From Apiospora phragmitis (taxonomy: Eukaryota > Ascomycota > Sordariomycetes > Amphisphaeriales > Apiosporaceae), in NCBI GenBank assembly GCA_038363925.1, contig JAQQWL010000008.1, forward strand, positions 1,488,001 to 1,552,000: DNA of 64,000 nt, given 5' to 3'. The position numbers and the translations under genes are program-made. The notes beneath the pieces were generated by a model, which was given only the letters and a program-made list of their open reading frames with translations, did not search any database and had not been told where the DNA came from. Positions 48,745 through 61,515 of the stretch are shown here, piece by piece (position 1 is the stretch's first letter; each line of letters opens with the position of its first letter).

Positions 48745-50346
48745 TTATCCTCGTCGGTACCGATGCTGGACCCGACCTGGAGGACCATGCGCCGGTCTAC
48801 CCCCCCACCATATACAGACGACTAGGACGGTCAGGGGCACCATTAGCACGAAGTAGATCCAGAGGCTTCTCGAGATGGGACCGTTCATATCTGGCCCCCC
48901 GCCTGAATCAGGTTTATTTTCTCGATCTGAGATCCTCTATAAAGTGATAGCTCACCATGGAACTCGAAAAACGGCATGCTGAACATGGACGAAAGGAAAG
49001 TCCGGGCAAGAACACGGCGCCCAGGATTGTCAACGTCTTCATAGAAGCACTGTCGCGCTTGCTCGCATTCGCGAGGAGTTGCTGCTGAATCGAAATTTCG
49101 GCGTTCAGTCGGGACTCGACTTGGGATATCAACCGATTCGTCTTGACACAAAGAAAAAGGGGGTCAGCTTTTTTCGCGTGGCACAGCACTCTTCTGAGGG
49201 GACAGGTCACACGCATCACCTGACGTAAGTTATCAAGTCTCGACAGCGAGATACGGGCGTAGTTCTCGAGGTCATCCAGCTTGATGTTGTAAAAAAGCAG
49301 ACGATCCAAGAGCGACCGGTGCAGTTTATCGAGTGCGGGTCGCGGACTATCGGTCCTGTTGTCCCACCACCAGTGAGCCGCATCGTGTATCTTGGCCAGC
49401 GCACTCTTCCACGCTTGCGGCCGCTTCCAGTTCACCTCGGACTGGTACTCCGTGATCTTCTGGCTGATCTTTTCAAGCGTGAGATCGCCCAGGCGGATGT
49501 GGCCCTCGGTCTCCTTGACGTCGCGGTAGCTGTCGATGAGCAGCGTTTCGAGCTCCCTGATGCCCCGGCGGATATCCCGCTGCTTCTCGTTGCGGGCGCC
49601 TAGCTCCTGACAAAGCATGATGACGGGCAGGAGCAAGGGGTGGTGCACAGGACTGCCGCAGCCTTTTAGCTGAGAAAGAATCTCCCCCAACTTGGCATTT
49701 TTCGTGCCCTTGAAAAGACCGAGGTGACCCTAGTCTTGAACGAATACGACAGGATCATCTGCCAGCCCCGTGGGTTGCCTGCCCACTGTACGTCAGATTT
49801 GCGGAACACCATTTCTGATGGTATCTCCAAATTAGCAGACATTCAATATTAAGAGGTATTCGGACAGGATAGCGAGTTACGTAAGTGTTTTCCATCGGAA
49901 TCCTCGTGGTGAGCCCACCAGAAGAACGGACCGACCACCGTACTCGTCTCCAGAGCTTGAAGAGGCAAGCGAAATTTGTCCATCATGGTCTTGTAACTGT
50001 CTTTTCGCAGCGAAATATGATCTGGGGAGAATGTCTTCTCGTCTTTTGCATCTTGTTGTATACTACATAGCTGTGTTAAGTGTCTGGAGTATTTTGGGAG
50101 GGAAGAAGAGAAGAAGTTGGTACGTGCACTAGCCTAATCCCATCAGTGAAGTAAGCATCTGTCGTAGCCTCAGGGGCCGCGAATATCCCCTGTAGTACGT
50201 AGATAATAGTGGTTAGCTGCAATATACTGCAGATTTGTCACCAGTACTTTCCCTTACGTGTTGTGACAGAAATTTGTCGAAGTCATCACCTAGTGTCAGA
50301 GCCTGCGACTCAACCAGACTGCGTCCATCCTGATAACAAGTATACA
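48745..50346 (-). CDS. CorA-like divalent-cation transporter-family protein, 5' side interrupted
   Basis: Large fungal CorA-like family, mostly uncharacterised; true CorA channels carry Mg2+. Segments on the minus strand: 50258 to at least 50346, 50124-50189, 49881-50062, 48956-49795 and 48745-48902. Family landmarks are D-D-F-D-K-F-L, F-S-P-D-H-I-S-L-R-K-D, F-R-L-P-L-Q-A-L-E-T-S-T-V-V-G-P-F-F-W-W, G-W-Q-M-I-L-S-Y-S-F, then A-S-K-R-D-S-A-S-M-K-T-L-T-I-L followed by F-L-P-G-T-F-L-S-S-M-F-S-M-P-F-F (first membrane helix) and a second helix in the last exon (L-W-I-Y-F-V-L-M-V-P-L-T-V-L-V-V). Frame breaks near 49002 and 49718, plus a phase mismatch at the intron 50063-50123, resemble the homopolymer errors elsewhere. 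The upstream coding frame runs into the hAT target duplication at 50339-50346, so the normal start has been displaced or lost. Confidence 0.7.
50339..50346. repeat. left 8-bp target-site duplication of hAT-like element
   Basis: AGTATACA, identical to the octamer at 62339-62346; eight base pairs is the hAT superfamily length. Confidence 0.9.
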
Positions 50347-50997
50347 CAGTGTTGCCTTTCAACCAACCATTCCAACCAATATTTTGACCAACCAACTAAC
50401 ACCCTCATATTGATCAGCTAACCACGGCTTGCTGGAAAGTACTGTAAACTAACTAAACGATTTAAGTGGTTGCTAACCGGTTAATATCGAGCCGAAATAT
50501 CCTTAATTTTTAGTATATTTTAAAAATTTTAATTAATATATTTCACGAAATTTTTTAATATTTTACCTAGAATTAGTAAAGATTAAAGAACCGGTTTAAA
50601 TATTATAGTTTAACGTTAATATTACGATCGGCGGGTTAGTCCCCCGCGGGGTAGCACTTAAGGCGTAGAATTAAACAGAAATGACCGTCTAGTTATTTCC
50701 GAAGCTTTTACTTTATAGCGTAGTGGTAAGTCTAAACGCACTGTAATAGTTAATAGGTTAAAAATACTTTTAACGCGAAATATTGTTTTTAATATTACTT
50801 TAAGTAATAAATAACGAGTTCTTTTTAATTTATTTTTATCGGCTTTTTTAATTAAATTTTATAATAAATTTATTATTAACGCCGCCGTTATAATATTTAC
50901 CTATTAACTTATTAATATTATTAAACATCTTTTATTTATTAATTAATACTTATATACTTTTATTAAATAATTTAATTACTAGTTTTTTATAAATATT

Positions 50998-51262
50998 AAA
51001 AACATATAATCTATACTGCTATAAACTGCGGTCGGCACTCGTAAAGTCAGCCCCTTATTAAGCTGCTTATACGCGGCCTTTTTTTAAAGAGAAAACATTA
51101 TAAGAGTAACGAAACGAACGTCTAAATATATATTAAAGAGTATATATTTTTTTATTAATTTATCGTATATCGAAACGTATCGCGAAACTAATATTATACC
51201 CCTCTATATTATATAATTAACTGTCCGTGCCTCTGACCACGATTTCCTAGCCCTGCTATAAT
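50998..51262 (+). repeat. left copy of ~255-bp inverted repeat
   Basis: Matches the reverse complement of 52745-52995 over its length. Strongly shared landmarks are CACTCGTAAAGTCAGCCCCT, TACGCGGCC and CGAAACGTATCGCGAAACTA. The two copies differ largely by transitions. Probably a short non-autonomous (MITE-like) element present twice in opposite orientation. Confidence 0.75.
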
Positions 51263-51538
51263 ATTAAAAAAACGCGGACGGCTTAAGTTTAAAAATTTAG
51301 GTTAGCTTTTAATTAAAAAAAAGTATTAAATTTATATATTTTATATAATAGATTAACTTATTAAACGCTATAAATTATTTTTATATATATTATTATATTA
51401 AGGCGTTTATTAATAATATAATTATATTAAAACGAGAATTATATAACGATTTTAAGTTTATTTAATAATAATTTATTATAATATTTTTAAACTTAAACTT
51501 TAATAACCGCGATAATATAATAATAATAACGTAGTTTA

Positions 51539-51765
51539 TTACTAAATCGATTATATTATTAAATTAGCTACTTTTTTTAATTTACGTAATTAAACTTTAA
51601 TATATAATATCTTTATAACTATAATACCGATTTAATCGAAAAAAGATCGTATTGTTTTAATAATTTAAGCGACGCGAGAAGGTTCAAATAGAATTAATTA
51701 AAAAGCTGCTACGAAAGTATACGATATCCCTTGAACTATTTTAAGTGACCGACTCCTTATAGTTA
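51539..51765 (+). mobile_element. truncated Fot1-like 5' end
   Basis: About 225 bp directly repeated from the left end of the complete Fot1-like element at 52121 (same ACGTAGTTTATTACTAAATC terminus preceded by TA, same order of blocks through CGACGCGAGAAGGTTC/CGATACGAAAAGGTC). It lacks a matching right end, so it is a fragment. Confidence 0.65.
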
Positions 51766-52479
51766 TAAAGATATTATATATTAAAGTTTAATTATATAAA
51801 TTAAAAACGTAGTTAATCTAATAATATAATCGATTTAATAATAATTCGCGTTATATTATTTATTATAAATAATTAAAAGTTATTAAATATATTTTATCTA
51901 TTAATAAAAGTACTTAATATATATTATTTTAATATATAAATATAATTAAATCGTTCTTTTAGTTATATAATATATTTTTAATTATCGCGTTTTATTACTT
52001 TTTATAAGTTAAATTAATATTTTTAATTTATTATAAATAACGTATTTAACTTTTTAAACTAATTAAAATATTTTTTTAATATAATTTTAATTAATAAGCT
52101 TTTACTAATATTTCTTACTAACGTAGTTTATTACTAAATCGGTTATATTATTAAGTCGGCCACTTTTTTTTTCTAATTTATATAATTAAACTTTAACACG
52201 TAATATTTTTATGTTTATAATACCGATTTAATTAAAAAAAATCCTATTGTTTTAATAATTTAAGCGATACGAAAAGGTCTGAATCGAATTAATTAAAAAG
52301 CTATTACGTAAGTGTACGACGTCCTCTAAGTTATTTTAAACGACCGATTCGGCGGTATTAAACCTCGACGCGAAATCTAATATTTATAATATAAATTAAA
52401 TCTAATTAAAAAAGAGGTGTTATATAATTATATAATTAGTTTAAATATTTAAAGGATATTTTTTAATATTAATATTATA

Positions 52480-53760
52480 AGAGATATAATTAATTTTTTT
52501 ATAAAATCGCGCGGCGGCGACCGTATCGGTAAGTATTAGATTAAACGCTTTATTAATCGTTCCTCGAACTTTAAAACTCGAATAAACCGTCGATATAATT
52601 ATTAAAACGCTTTTTACGAAAATATAGGTATTATTTCCGGCTAGTTCGCGTTAATCGCGAATATTAAAACTAAATACGATATTTTAAACGAAAATATATA
52701 AAATTTTAATAAAACCGGCTTTATAATAGGTATAATTAAGTTAATACTATAGTAAGGCGGAGAAATCGCGGCTTAAGGCATAAACAGTTAATTATATAAT
52801 ATAGAGAGGTATAACATTAGTTTCGCGATACGTTTCGATATATAATAAATTAATAATAAATATATACTTAAACGTTTGTTTTATTACTTTTATAATATTT
52901 TCCTTTTAAAGAGAAGGCCGCGTATAGGTAGCCTAATAAGGGGCTGACTTTACGAGTGCGGACCGTAGTTTATAGCAGTACGGATTATATGTTTTCAATA
53001 CTCGTCGTAATACGCGCCGATTATTAAAAAAGCGAAATCGGTTTAACTTAATAATGAAAAATAATTAATAATTATTAAATATATTAATTTATAAAGTTAA
53101 TATATTCCGCCGTTTTTAATCCTTTAAAGTTAATATTATTTCGTAAATTAATTTCGCGAATACGATTTATTAAGCGATTAAGTAATTAAACTCATTTTTA
53201 ATGGCTAAACCGATAATAAAACGGGTTTAAACTAAATTCGGTATTTCGATAAGTATATTAAAACGTGGACGAAAGGCTTTATCGCCTCTTAATTTTAAAC
53301 GGTTACGAAAGCTATATTTCAGCCGAATTCGAGGAATATTATAAAAATAACGGCATTATTACGCTTAATATACCTTTTTATTTTTCTTATTTATTTTAAT
53401 CTTTAAATATAGTATTTTATTCGTTATTAAAACGTGCTTATTTAAAAGAAATCGAACTAGTTATTAAAACGTTAATAAATTATATTATAAAGTTAAAGTT
53501 TTTTATTATTCTTAAGGCCGCGTATTTTATTATTTTTATTTATTTTTATTAAAATAATATAGAATTTAAATTTAACGTATTTAGTTTAATATTTTATTAT
53601 TTAGATATAATAATAAATAAGTTAAATATACGTTTTCGAACGTTTATACTTAGCTCGTCGCGTTTAAGAACGGCTAGTATTTATAACTTTTAAACGCTAT
53701 TTAACCTTTAATAAACGATTAAATATTTTATTTTTATTAAAAATAAAGTTTTATTTATTA
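52480..53760 (+). pseudogene. Fot1/pogo transposase (DDE_1) remnant
   Basis: Reading through stops and frame slips on the plus strand, family blocks appear in the correct order: a D-I-L-N-E-N-I-Y block and N-K-T-G-F (for D-E-T-G-F) near 52660-52730, a region corresponding to the P-G-N-R-E-W segment near 53030, L-I-L-N-G-Y-E-S near 53290-53315, and L-K-R-A-Y-L-K-E-I-E near 53425-53460. The catalytic-block Asp is read as Asn, as expected from G-to-A change. The frame is split by the inserted repeat at 52745-52995. Non-functional. Confidence 0.75.
52745..52995 (-). repeat. right copy of ~255-bp inverted repeat, inside Fot1 transposase
   Basis: Reverse complement of 50998-51262. It interrupts the transposase reading between the E-T-G-F-like block and the P-G-N-R-E-W-like block, so it inserted after the Fot1 element was in place. 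Confidence 0.7.
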
Positions 53761-55678
53761 AAACAGCTTTTTAATATTAATTTTAAATATTATAAATTAA
53801 ATTATAAAAAGTATATATATAATAATATATAAAATAACTTTTAAAAAAAGTTAAATACGTATTTTATAAGAAGTTAATTTAGTATTTTTTAAGCGTTAAT
53901 AAGTTAAAAAATCGCGCGTTTAACTTAATAGAGCCCTTATTATATAAGAATTTTAAGTGTTATAAAATAAGAAGGTAAAAAAGAAGTGTTTAATAACTAA
54001 TAAATGCGAAACGAGGGGTCCGTCGAAATAGAGGGCGACCGGTAAAAGGCGTTATAATATTTACGGCGAGATAAGTTATAATACGCGAATGTATAAAAAT
54101 GATATAAAATTAAATAACGAATTAAATAAAGAGTAATTTATTAATTTAAAACGTTAAGGTTAAATTAATTTATATAAAAGTGGTAAAATATAAAAAAAGT
54201 GGCCGACTTAATAATATAGCCGACTTAGTAGTAAACTACGTTACTTATTTTTTTAAACTTATTAATTAGTTAATTTATTCTTTTTAAAATTTTAATAATT
54301 TTAAGAAACTTTAAAAGTTACTATGTTTAGTTAATAAATAACGGTTAAATAAAATAACGATTAAATAAATTTTAAATATTTTATAATAATATATATTATT
54401 ATTTATTAAGCTTTAAATTTATATTTTAAAAATTAAAACATTATAGAAGAAATTTGATTAATTACTTTAATTTCATAAAATACGAAGTTTAAATTAATCC
54501 CGCTTAATTAAAAATTAGTAACTATTATAATAACCTTTATTTAATACTTATATACTACGTCGCTTATATATCTTATATTTTACGTCGTTTATATATTTTA
54601 TTTCACTTATTATTAAAAGTTCTTTAAACGCTTTTAATTAATAGACCTTAATTAAGTTTATAATATAAAAATATTAAGTAAAAGTATATAAAAAACTTAA
54701 TATAAAGACTTAAATAAACTAAACCCTAAACTAATAATAACGTACCCCACGGTCTAATTAACTATACGGTTTAATTAATTATTTCCTCGTAATTCTTAAT
54801 AACTAAGTCTATTTTATTTCTTTTTTACGATTTTATTATAATTAATAATTAAAAAGAAAGCGATATATAATTAGCGCTTTAAGCGTTTCGAAATAGTTTT
54901 AAATTAAGTTTTCGATTTATAATATAAGTTTATAATATTTCTTATATAACTTTACGTTTCTAATATCGCGGCGGTACTTTATAATAAAATATACGATTAT
55001 TAACGTAATCGAAGGTTTTATACGAGCGTATATTACTTATATTTTAAAGAAGGACTTTTTACTAACGTTTTTAAAAGCGTTCTAAGCTATTTTCACCGTT
55101 TTAAATATTTAAAAAGGTTTTTAAAAAGTAAGACGTATGTTATATAATCCGGAATATATTATTTTATAATTAAATATAAAGCTATATATATTAACGCCTC
55201 TAGCGACCTTTTTCGGCCTACTTATACCCTAAGAATTATAAACATTAAATAATTTAATTAAAGCTTAATTTTAAACCGAGTACGTTAAAAATCGAATCGC
55301 GCGATATTAAAATAGCTCTCCGATATTAATTTTAACTAGGCTTAACTAAATTACGAAAACTATAACGTAAATTATATACCGGCTCGCTTTATTAAAAAGT
55401 AATATAACCGTATTATAAAAAGCGAATAAAATACTTAGCCGGCGCCGTCGTATAAAAAAGAAACGGCTATAAAATAAAGAATTACTTCGTATATAAATTA
55501 AAAAAGACCTATAATTTTAAAAAGACGTTAATAAATAGTTATAAAACGAATCGCGTTAAAAGAATAGTCGTATAAAGACGTTTAAGACGCGCTTATAACG
55601 CTATAAAATCTACGAAGAGCCCGGACATAATACTCGTACGTATTAAAATAATATAGAAGTATTTAAAGATAAGGATTC

Positions 55679-55881
55679 TGTTGGAACAGCCACTCCAGGG
55701 GCTTCCAGCACCTTTTGAAAGGGGCGTCACGTGCGTGCGACGCACGGATTATTAGCTCCTCGTACGAGAAGGTGAGCGCTGGCGGCTTCTCATTAATTAA
55801 TAAATAAAGGAGATAAATAGAATATAAGTACCGTCTTAACCTCTACGCAGCGTACATACGTATTAAAAAGCTTATTTAATA
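55679..55881 (+). repeat. left LTR of Copia element
   Basis: About 203 bp, starting TGTTGGAACAGCCACTCC. It shares with the right LTR the blocks CTTCCAGCACC/CTTCTAGCACC, GGATTATTAGCTCCTCGTAC and GAGATAAATAGAATATAAG. The 5' half of this copy keeps higher GC than the right LTR, i.e. it is less mutated there. Confidence 0.85.
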
Positions 55882-58800
55882 TTAATTAATAGTGATACGA
55901 AGTAATTATAAATTAATAAAAGTAAAGAAACGGTTTTACGCTAGTATATAAGTAGGGCGACCGTACTAAGTAATTTAAAAGGATTTTTAAATTTTTAAGA
56001 AAAATAAAACTACTTCTTTTATATAAAGTTTAAATTTTATCTCTTTTAAAACGAATATCAAAAAAAAGAAACTAAGTTATAATACGGTTAAAAAACTAAT
56101 TAAACTATATATTACTTTATACTTAAAAATAACGTTATATAAACTAGTTAAATAATACCTTAATAATGGCGTCTACCCTTAACACCCCTTAACCGGGCTA
56201 GGACCCTAATACCGAATAACCTGAAGTCCCCTAAACGTCCGAGCCGTCCGAAATATTTAAAAACGAACCCGAGATCACGTATAAAGAAGCTATAGCGATT
56301 ATAAGAATAAAACTCGGGGTTTAAAAAATAAATACTAACCTCGAGAAATAGGATAACGAGCCGGACCCGACGTTATTTAAAGCGACGAAAAAGGAATTAA
56401 CAATATACGCCGCACGATACCTTTACGATTATTACTCTTTTAAAATTACGAAAAATACCTTTACGAAATAATTCGCTTACGATTTCGCTAAATAAATAAA
56501 AGAGGCATTTAAAGATATTAATTATACGTTTTTAAAAACTCTTTTTATATATTTAAAAAAGAACAAAATCGATACTCCTAATAATAATATAATAACCGGG
56601 AAATTAGTAAAGCTTATTATATACCGATATATCTTATCGCCTAAGCTAAAATAACGACGCCGACCCCCGACCGTCTAAAGAAAGAGTACCGTACGGAACT
56701 TAATAGAATAACCGGCTAAAAATTATATAATAAAATAAGAGACGCGGGAGACCTATATAGTATAACCGGCTATACGATTAAACCCCGATTACCGGTATCC
56801 TTCTTTCCTAGTTACGTATCCCGGTATACCCGGTATTAAAGCCTCTTAAGATATCGTTCTCTTTTCCGCTCTTAATTAGATACTTAACGTTAATATATAA
56901 GCGTTTAATTCGATATATATTATTATATATAATATTTTATTAATTCGAATTATTTATAACGGGAAAATAAATAACTCTAAAATCGTTCTATTTTTTAAAA
57001 TATAGAAGAAGATTAACGATTATATCGGCGTATTATATAATATTTTTACCAATAAAGTACGACTCTTTATCGAGACCTACCGCCGACTAGATATCCCGAA
57101 AGACTAGTATTACGCGATTTTTCCGGATATCTTAGCCGGCCGTGCGGGTAGACTTCTATTTAAGCTATATCGGCCTAAATAAAAGATAGGACCAAATATA
57201 TACCGATTTTAATAAATATTTTAATAACTTAATAATCTATATTTAATACTATACGGATTAAATAAATATTATATTTATACGATTAAAAATAAAAAACTTT
57301 AAGAAATCGTTTTTAAAAATCTTAAAAATATTATTTAATAAGTTAACCCGTATATAACGAGCCCTCGGAATAGAATTCTAAAAAGAAAAGCACCTTTATA
57401 CTTTTATTATACGAGCCTGCCGGAGGAGTTCCCGAGCTCGAACCGGCCCTTATTTACCGGTAACTAATGTACGAAGGTCTATTCTTTAACTTCTAAGCCT
57501 TATTAAATACCGCGATAGACCGAAAGATAATAACCGGCTATTTAACGGAAAAATTACCGCTAGAAATAACCCTTAAAACGTATATAATTAATAAACGTTT
57601 TATTAATAACCGTATAAGAGGGAATAAGCCGTCTTACGGTAATAAACCCCTTTATAAAAGTAAACCGGTATTCTCTAATAACCGGAACTAACGGATAATA
57701 ATACCGTTCCGACCTAAACTAACGTATAAAAACAAGCCGTTTTAGAGAAGAACGTACCGAGTTTATTAAAAATAAAGATATTAATTAATAAACTATTTAT
57801 TTAAAGAGTAATTTCGGGTACGAACCTAATACCTTTAAACGTACGAAGTTATTAAATAAAATCCCCTCGTATTAAAGAAATACGAAATATTTGTATAAGA
57901 TTAAAAAGGACCGTAAAAAGACTTTAATAATAAGGAAAATTATGATTATATTAATTTAAAAAATGCATAGTAAGGAATTATCTACTTAATAGACGTTACG
58001 TTCTTTTACTAACTTATAAAAAAAAATTTTATTCTTTAAAACCTACCGTACGAGCGGATTAATTTAGCCTAAACGGCTAGTATAGCCAGGTATACTAAGG
58101 TGAACTCTAGGATACCGGTGCCGCACAGCTCTCGACAGTCGGCAAGCTCCAAGCCGAAGCCTATATACGAAAGAACCTGGACACCTAAATCGATTAAACT
58201 CCCGGATTAGCCGAGATTAAATTCGGTAATTTATTTTTAATATTATTGATCGATACCCTTAATGTACGGAATTAGCTAAGAATAACGAAATATTATATTT
58301 TTAAAACTTAAACCTTTATTTTATTATTATTATATAATATTAATAAATTTAAAACGTATTATAACAATATCCTTAACGTTATTATATAAACTAATAAAAA
58401 AATATTCCCGGTTATTAAAAAATAAGGATATCCGTTCTTTAATGTTAATTATACGGAAGCGACGGTATACTTTATCGAAATATAGCTCCGGTACCTTTAC
58501 CGTTGGTTCGGATATCCCTGCACGGAAAGGCTGTATAACCTTTTAAAAAATATTAGCTACGATAATGTCGAGATTTCCGTTCTTAACGAAATTTAGAAAT
58601 TCTGCTCTTAATCTTAAACGTATAACCCGGTATTACGGCGGTTTAAATTTTTATTTTAAAACTCGTACGATTTTAATTATAAAATTATTATTAATATTAT
58701 ATATATTAATAGATAAAATGTATTATACGTTATTAATATTAATATATTTTTTTAAATAATTATATTTTTAAAATTATTTAGTATATAAAATATTTAAAAT

Positions 58801-59599
58801 ACGTTTTATAAATATTAAATATACGTTTATTAAAACCCCCCGGATAATATTTCGTATAACCCCGGAACTTATTTTTAAAAAAAGTTCCGAAATTACGTAT
58901 AAATAATAAGAATTATATATAAATAAATATTAATCGAAACCTATTAAATAATAAAAAAAATCGAAAAAATATATATTCCGTTCCGCTAAACGTATAATAT
59001 CCTATAAAAAGAGCTAAGTAACCGTATAAACCTGGAGACGGTCTTTTAAATAATAGTAAAAGCCTTAAATAATATTACCGGCCCGGATGGGCTCGTTTTA
59101 ACACTCCTTATCTTCGGAGTATATCCCCGAATTAATACGAATTCGCCTCCGTCGCCGGAAATCCAAACGAGAGCGGAGGCTGTACAAAAAGCGATAAAAA
59201 TATTACGGAAAATCCGGGCAGAGGTTAATATTAACCGAGCTCTAAATACTTAAAGCGGACCGTATATTTATAATATTTTTATACTCCCGCTCCGTACGGA
59301 GGTTCTTATATAGCGAGAGAAAGAAGGATAAACCGGACCGTACCCGATCGCCGTAATCGAAAACCGTATAGTCCGAGTCGATACACTAAACGGCCCGAAA
59401 AAGTTCCGGGTTACCTAAATTAAGCTATATTTCTAGAAACCTGAAAAACCTGTAAAAAATACGGAAAGCGAGGATAATACTACTTCTAAAATAAAGGACG
59501 ATATTATTTCCGAGGTAAAGGACGTTATTATTATAAAGTAGCCCGAAACTCCCGCGTAATAAGGTCGGGGCCGACCCCGAAAATATCCACTTCCGTATA

Positions 59600-61110
59600 A
59601 CTCCTTAATAATATTTTTTACCCAAAAAGAACGTAAAAACTATAACTTAGCCGTCAAGCTCCGGAAAAATAATATAATTACGGCCTCCGGAACCCCTTTT
59701 TAAAAATTAAATACGGAAGAGATAAATAATTTCGCCGTATAAAGGGTATTCGAATTTATTCGATTCGATCCGAAAACTTATAATAATTACCAGATTTTTA
59801 AAACCCGGCTCGTATAAAAGATTAAAAGGAAAAATACTAAACTATATAAGAAATCTAGGCTCGTTATTTAAAAATATAAAGATATAAAAAAAAAGAAAAT
59901 CCTTATTTAATCGTTAATAATTTAAAGAATAAGTTAAAAGCTAGTGTTCGTATTAAGACCGACCTTTATTTAAAACTTCGGAGTTTATAAAAAATTACGA
60001 GATATTATTTAAACGTATATCTAATTATATAATAAGCTTACCTATATAATATACGCGAAGTTTTTAAAAGAGCTCGAGTCTTAATACTTTAAAAAAACGC
60101 TTTTATAAATTATATTATTATTATACGGCTTAATAAAATCCGGATTATACTAGTTTAAAACGTATTACGAGTATTACGTACGAAACTTAAAAATAACGGT
60201 TTTTATATATAACCCTTATTTATTTTTTATAAACGATAACCTAAAGATTTTCGAAATTATTACTATATAAATTAATAATACCTTTAATTTCGCTATAAGC
60301 CTTTTTTTTTAAAAAAAAATAAAAAGCTAATAAAAGTAGCGTTCCGTATAAAGCCGAAAAAGACCTTAATAAAAAATACGCCCGTAAAATTTAACGGAAA
60401 TAAAATCCTATTAAAAACGTATAATATCTTTTTTTAATAAAAAGAATAAACTAAATAACTCTAGCTTATAAACTTAAAAACTACCGATTAAAACTAGTAA
60501 TATATTTCCTAACGTACGAGAAAGGCGTATATCGCCTTAATCTATTAACCGGAGGTAGTATACAACCTGTCGGTTATAACTCAGGTATAAGCCTTTAAAA
60601 ACGAAGATATCGAGCACCTGAACGCCCGAATTATTTAATAAATCGAGAACTCGATACGAGGACTCCGGTATATCTTTTTTAACCTTTATTATATAAAGAT
60701 ATATATCTTTACCGACGGCTTGTTTATAAATAATAAAAACTTAACTTCTTAACTCGGATACTTTATTATACTCGGTTAAAAGACCGAGTATACGAAAGAC
60801 CGATTCGAAATTCAGAATAATATTATTTATTAAAGCTCGACGAAATATAAAAGAGTTATTTAAAACGTACTCGTTAATAAGTTATACGGAATAATTTCCG
60901 GCGTCGATAGCGGTATCGTATTAAATACGACGTTTAAAAAGATTATACGGAGCTTGGGATTTTAAAAGATTCTAATAATCTTTTATACAGACTCGAGGTC
61001 TTTATACGAATACTTAGTAAAGCTTAGTATAATAAATAAGAAGCAATTAATAATCGATATTATATCGCTTTAAGAATTATACGAAAAAAAGGAGATAATA
61101 AAGATTTATT
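59600..61110 (+). pseudogene. Copia reverse transcriptase/RNase H remnant
   Basis: Plus-strand reading through stops shows the Copia RNase H pattern near 60709-60775 (T-D-G, N-N-K, then L-G-Y-F-I-I-L-G) and near 60815-60895 (an S-S-T-K-x-K-R-V block followed by L-Y-G). Upstream, about 59740-59770, an F-x-F-I-R-F-D-P stretch is consistent with the start of the reverse transcriptase. RIP-type substitutions have created many stops. Identification is by motif order only. Confidence 0.65.
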
Positions 61111-61306
61111 AAATAAATAAACGAGATAACCCGGCGGACGCTTTTATAAAGAAGTCCTTAAATAAAGCTTTCGAGTAACTTATTTTAACGAATAAATTAA
61201 TTATATAAATAGAGGCGTACGTTAAAAAGCTTCGCCCGTATAACGAGTAAGCGAAAAGTAAGGAGTAAAGGAGAAAGAGGAGGATTTTCCTTTTAAAAAG
61301 AAAAAC

Positions 61307-61515
61307 TGCTAGTATTAAAATAGCTACTTTAAAGGCTTCTAGCACCTCTTGAAAAGGGCGTTACGTACGTGCGACGTACGGATTATTAGCTCCTCGTACG
61401 AAAAGGTAAGTACTAGCGGCTTCCCGCTAGTTAATAAATAGAGGAGATAAATAGAATATAAGCACCGTTTTAACCCCTACGCAGCGTACGTACGCATTAG
61501 AAAGCCTATTCAACA
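61307..61515 (+). repeat. right LTR of Copia element
   Basis: About 209 bp, direct copy of 55679-55881, ending CTATTCAACA. Differences from the left LTR are mostly transitions of both types, as expected from RIP on either strand. Confidence 0.85.

Larger units (their letters stand above)
52121..54241 (+). mobile_element. Fot1/pogo-family (Tc1/mariner superfamily) element
   Basis: Terminal inverted repeats start ACGTAGTTTA at 52121 and end as its reverse complement CTACGT at 54241; similarity runs ~45-50 bp (ACTAAATCGGTTATATTATTAAGTCGGCCAC-like, in segments). TA dinucleotides flank both ends (52119-52120 and 54242-54243). Span is 2121 bp; subtracting the ~250-bp inserted sequence gives about 1.9 kb, the usual Fot1 size. 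Heavily RIP-mutated. Confidence 0.8.
55679..61515 (+). mobile_element. Ty1/Copia LTR retrotransposon, RIP-mutated
   Basis: 5.8 kb between two direct LTRs that begin TGTTG/TGCTA and end TTTAATA/CAACA. The 5-bp flanks are GATTC (55674-55678) and AATTC (61516-61520), identical but for one G-to-A change. Internal plus-strand remnants include a Copia-type reverse transcriptase/RNase H (separate entry). No intact frame remains. Nested inside the hAT-like element. Confidence 0.85.

Noticed and set aside
58565..58759. 64-codon frame inside the AT-rich island
   Set aside because: Chance frame in RIP-mutated Copia sequence.
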